In this document: positions 6,657-6,890 of the stretch, piece after piece | How positions within the stretch are numbered: the first letter of the stretch is position 1 | How the letters are laid out: each line of letters starts with the position of its first letter | Assembly (NCBI GenBank): GCA_031412355.1 | Contig: JANOCR010000359.1 | Coordinates: 1-6,890 of the forward strand | Length of the DNA: 6,890 nt | Direction of reading: 5' to 3' | DNA from: JAENVT01 sp031412355 | GTDB taxonomy: Bacteria > Actinomycetota > Acidimicrobiia > Acidimicrobiales > Ilumatobacteraceae | Notes under the pieces: model-generated | Told to the model about the DNA's origin: nothing | The model's input: only the letters and a program-made list of their open reading frames with translations | The model's database searches: none | Program-made: the position numbers and the translations under genes

Positions 6657-6703
6657 AACTTTGTCGCTGCCGAGTCGCTCAACGCCCCGACAGCGACAAA
6701 GTT
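6657..6703. terminator. 13-bp inverted repeat, probable terminator before nuoA
   Basis: AACTTTGTCGCTG (6657-6669) and CAGCGACAAAGTT (6691-6703) are perfect complementary arms around a 21-base loop, itself able to form a tiny GAG/CTC hairpin. It begins 17 bases after the lyase fragment stop and ends 56 bases before nuoA. Position suggests a transcription terminator insulating the nuo operon, again without a T-run. It could instead be a dispersed extragenic palindrome or a regulator site. Confidence 0.6.
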
Positions 6704-6720
6704 GGGCGACGTTGGAGGGT

Positions 6721-6751
6721 TTGTGAGGCCATTCACGCCGCGTAGTAGCGT
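6721..6751 (+). promoter_or_regulatory. Candidate nuoA promoter
   Basis: TAGCGT at 6746-6751 fits the TAnnnT actinobacterial -10 pattern and ends 8 bases before the nuoA ATG at 6760. A TTGTGA at 6721-6726 could serve as -35 with 19 bases between, the same spacing as in the FGGY gene promoter. There is no Shine-Dalgarno sequence before the ATG, so a leaderless nuo transcript is likely. Confidence 0.45.
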
Positions 6752-6759
6752 CGACCGCG

Positions 6760-6890
6760 ATGTCGGACTTCTTGCGCGACTACCTCACAGTCGTCTGGTT
6801 CGGGGCGATTGCCCTGCTGTTGGCCGGGTTGTTGTTGGGCATCTCAGCGTTGGTTCGGCCCAACAAGCCGTCCGTCGAGAAGCTCACGGC
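6760..6890 (+). CDS. nuoA: NADH-quinone oxidoreductase subunit A (complex I), N-terminal part
   Basis: The first 43 codons are present before the window ends. NuoA is a small membrane subunit (usually about 120 residues, three helices) of respiratory complex I, which couples NADH oxidation to quinone reduction and proton pumping. Visible here are a short polar start (MSDFLRDY), one hydrophobic helix from about residue 9 to 31, and the following RPNKPSVEKLTA segment, which in NuoA precedes the conserved YECG motif just outside the window. nuoA is normally the first gene of the nuo operon, consistent with the promoter-like sequence and hairpin upstream. The assignment rests on a short segment but the pattern is characteristic. 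Confidence 0.8.
   Translation, partial: MSDFLRDYLTVVWFGAIALLLAGLLLGISALVRPNKPSVEKLT

Noticed and set aside
6645..6890. A possible plus-strand open frame from ATG 6645 running past the start of nuoA
   Set aside because: It passes through the inverted repeat, overlaps nuoA in another frame, and has no recognisable domain.

Overview
The window is GC-rich, with strong G/C bias at third codon positions and frequent GTG starts. Two or three genes appear to start without a leader or Shine-Dalgarno sequence. This fits a high-GC actinobacterium. An acidimicrobial (Ilumatobacter-like) lineage is my guess from overall style; no marker gene here proves it. No rRNA, tRNA, CRISPR array or insertion sequence was seen, and no gene-free stretch exceeds about 165 bases.

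Layout from left to right. (1) A minus-strand gene for a DUF885 family protein, a probable zincin-type peptidase, fills 1 to about 1692; its last few codons lie outside the window. (2) A divergent intergenic region holds two abutting near-perfect palindromes plus a small hairpin that displays the ribosome binding site of the next gene. (3) A plus-strand APC-superfamily amino acid/amine permease of 555 residues follows (1856-3523). (4) A 13-bp-stem hairpin sits between it and (5) a convergent minus-strand choline/ethanolamine-kinase-like phosphotransferase (3585-4496). (6) A very short 32-base divergent spacer carries two back-to-back -10-like elements. It drives the kinase one way and (7) a complete FGGY (xylulokinase-like) sugar kinase (4529-6028) the other way. 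(8) About 35 bases after the FGGY stop, an in-frame C-terminal third of a sphingosine-1-phosphate lyase-like PLP enzyme appears (6064-6639). It has no N-terminal part, no PLP lysine and no credible start. (9) Another 13-bp-stem hairpin then precedes (10) the start of nuoA, the first gene of the respiratory complex I operon, which runs off the right end.

How they may work together (inference): an amine/amino acid permease, a choline/ethanolamine-type kinase, a sugar-type kinase and a lyase of the family that releases phosphoethanolamine suggest a small locus for uptake, phosphorylation and cleavage of an amino-alcohol-like compound. The lyase is now truncated, so the pathway may be decaying or the assembly may have lost a segment. 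The DUF885 protein could supply amino acids or amines from peptides to the permease. nuoA is a separate housekeeping unit with its own apparent promoter.
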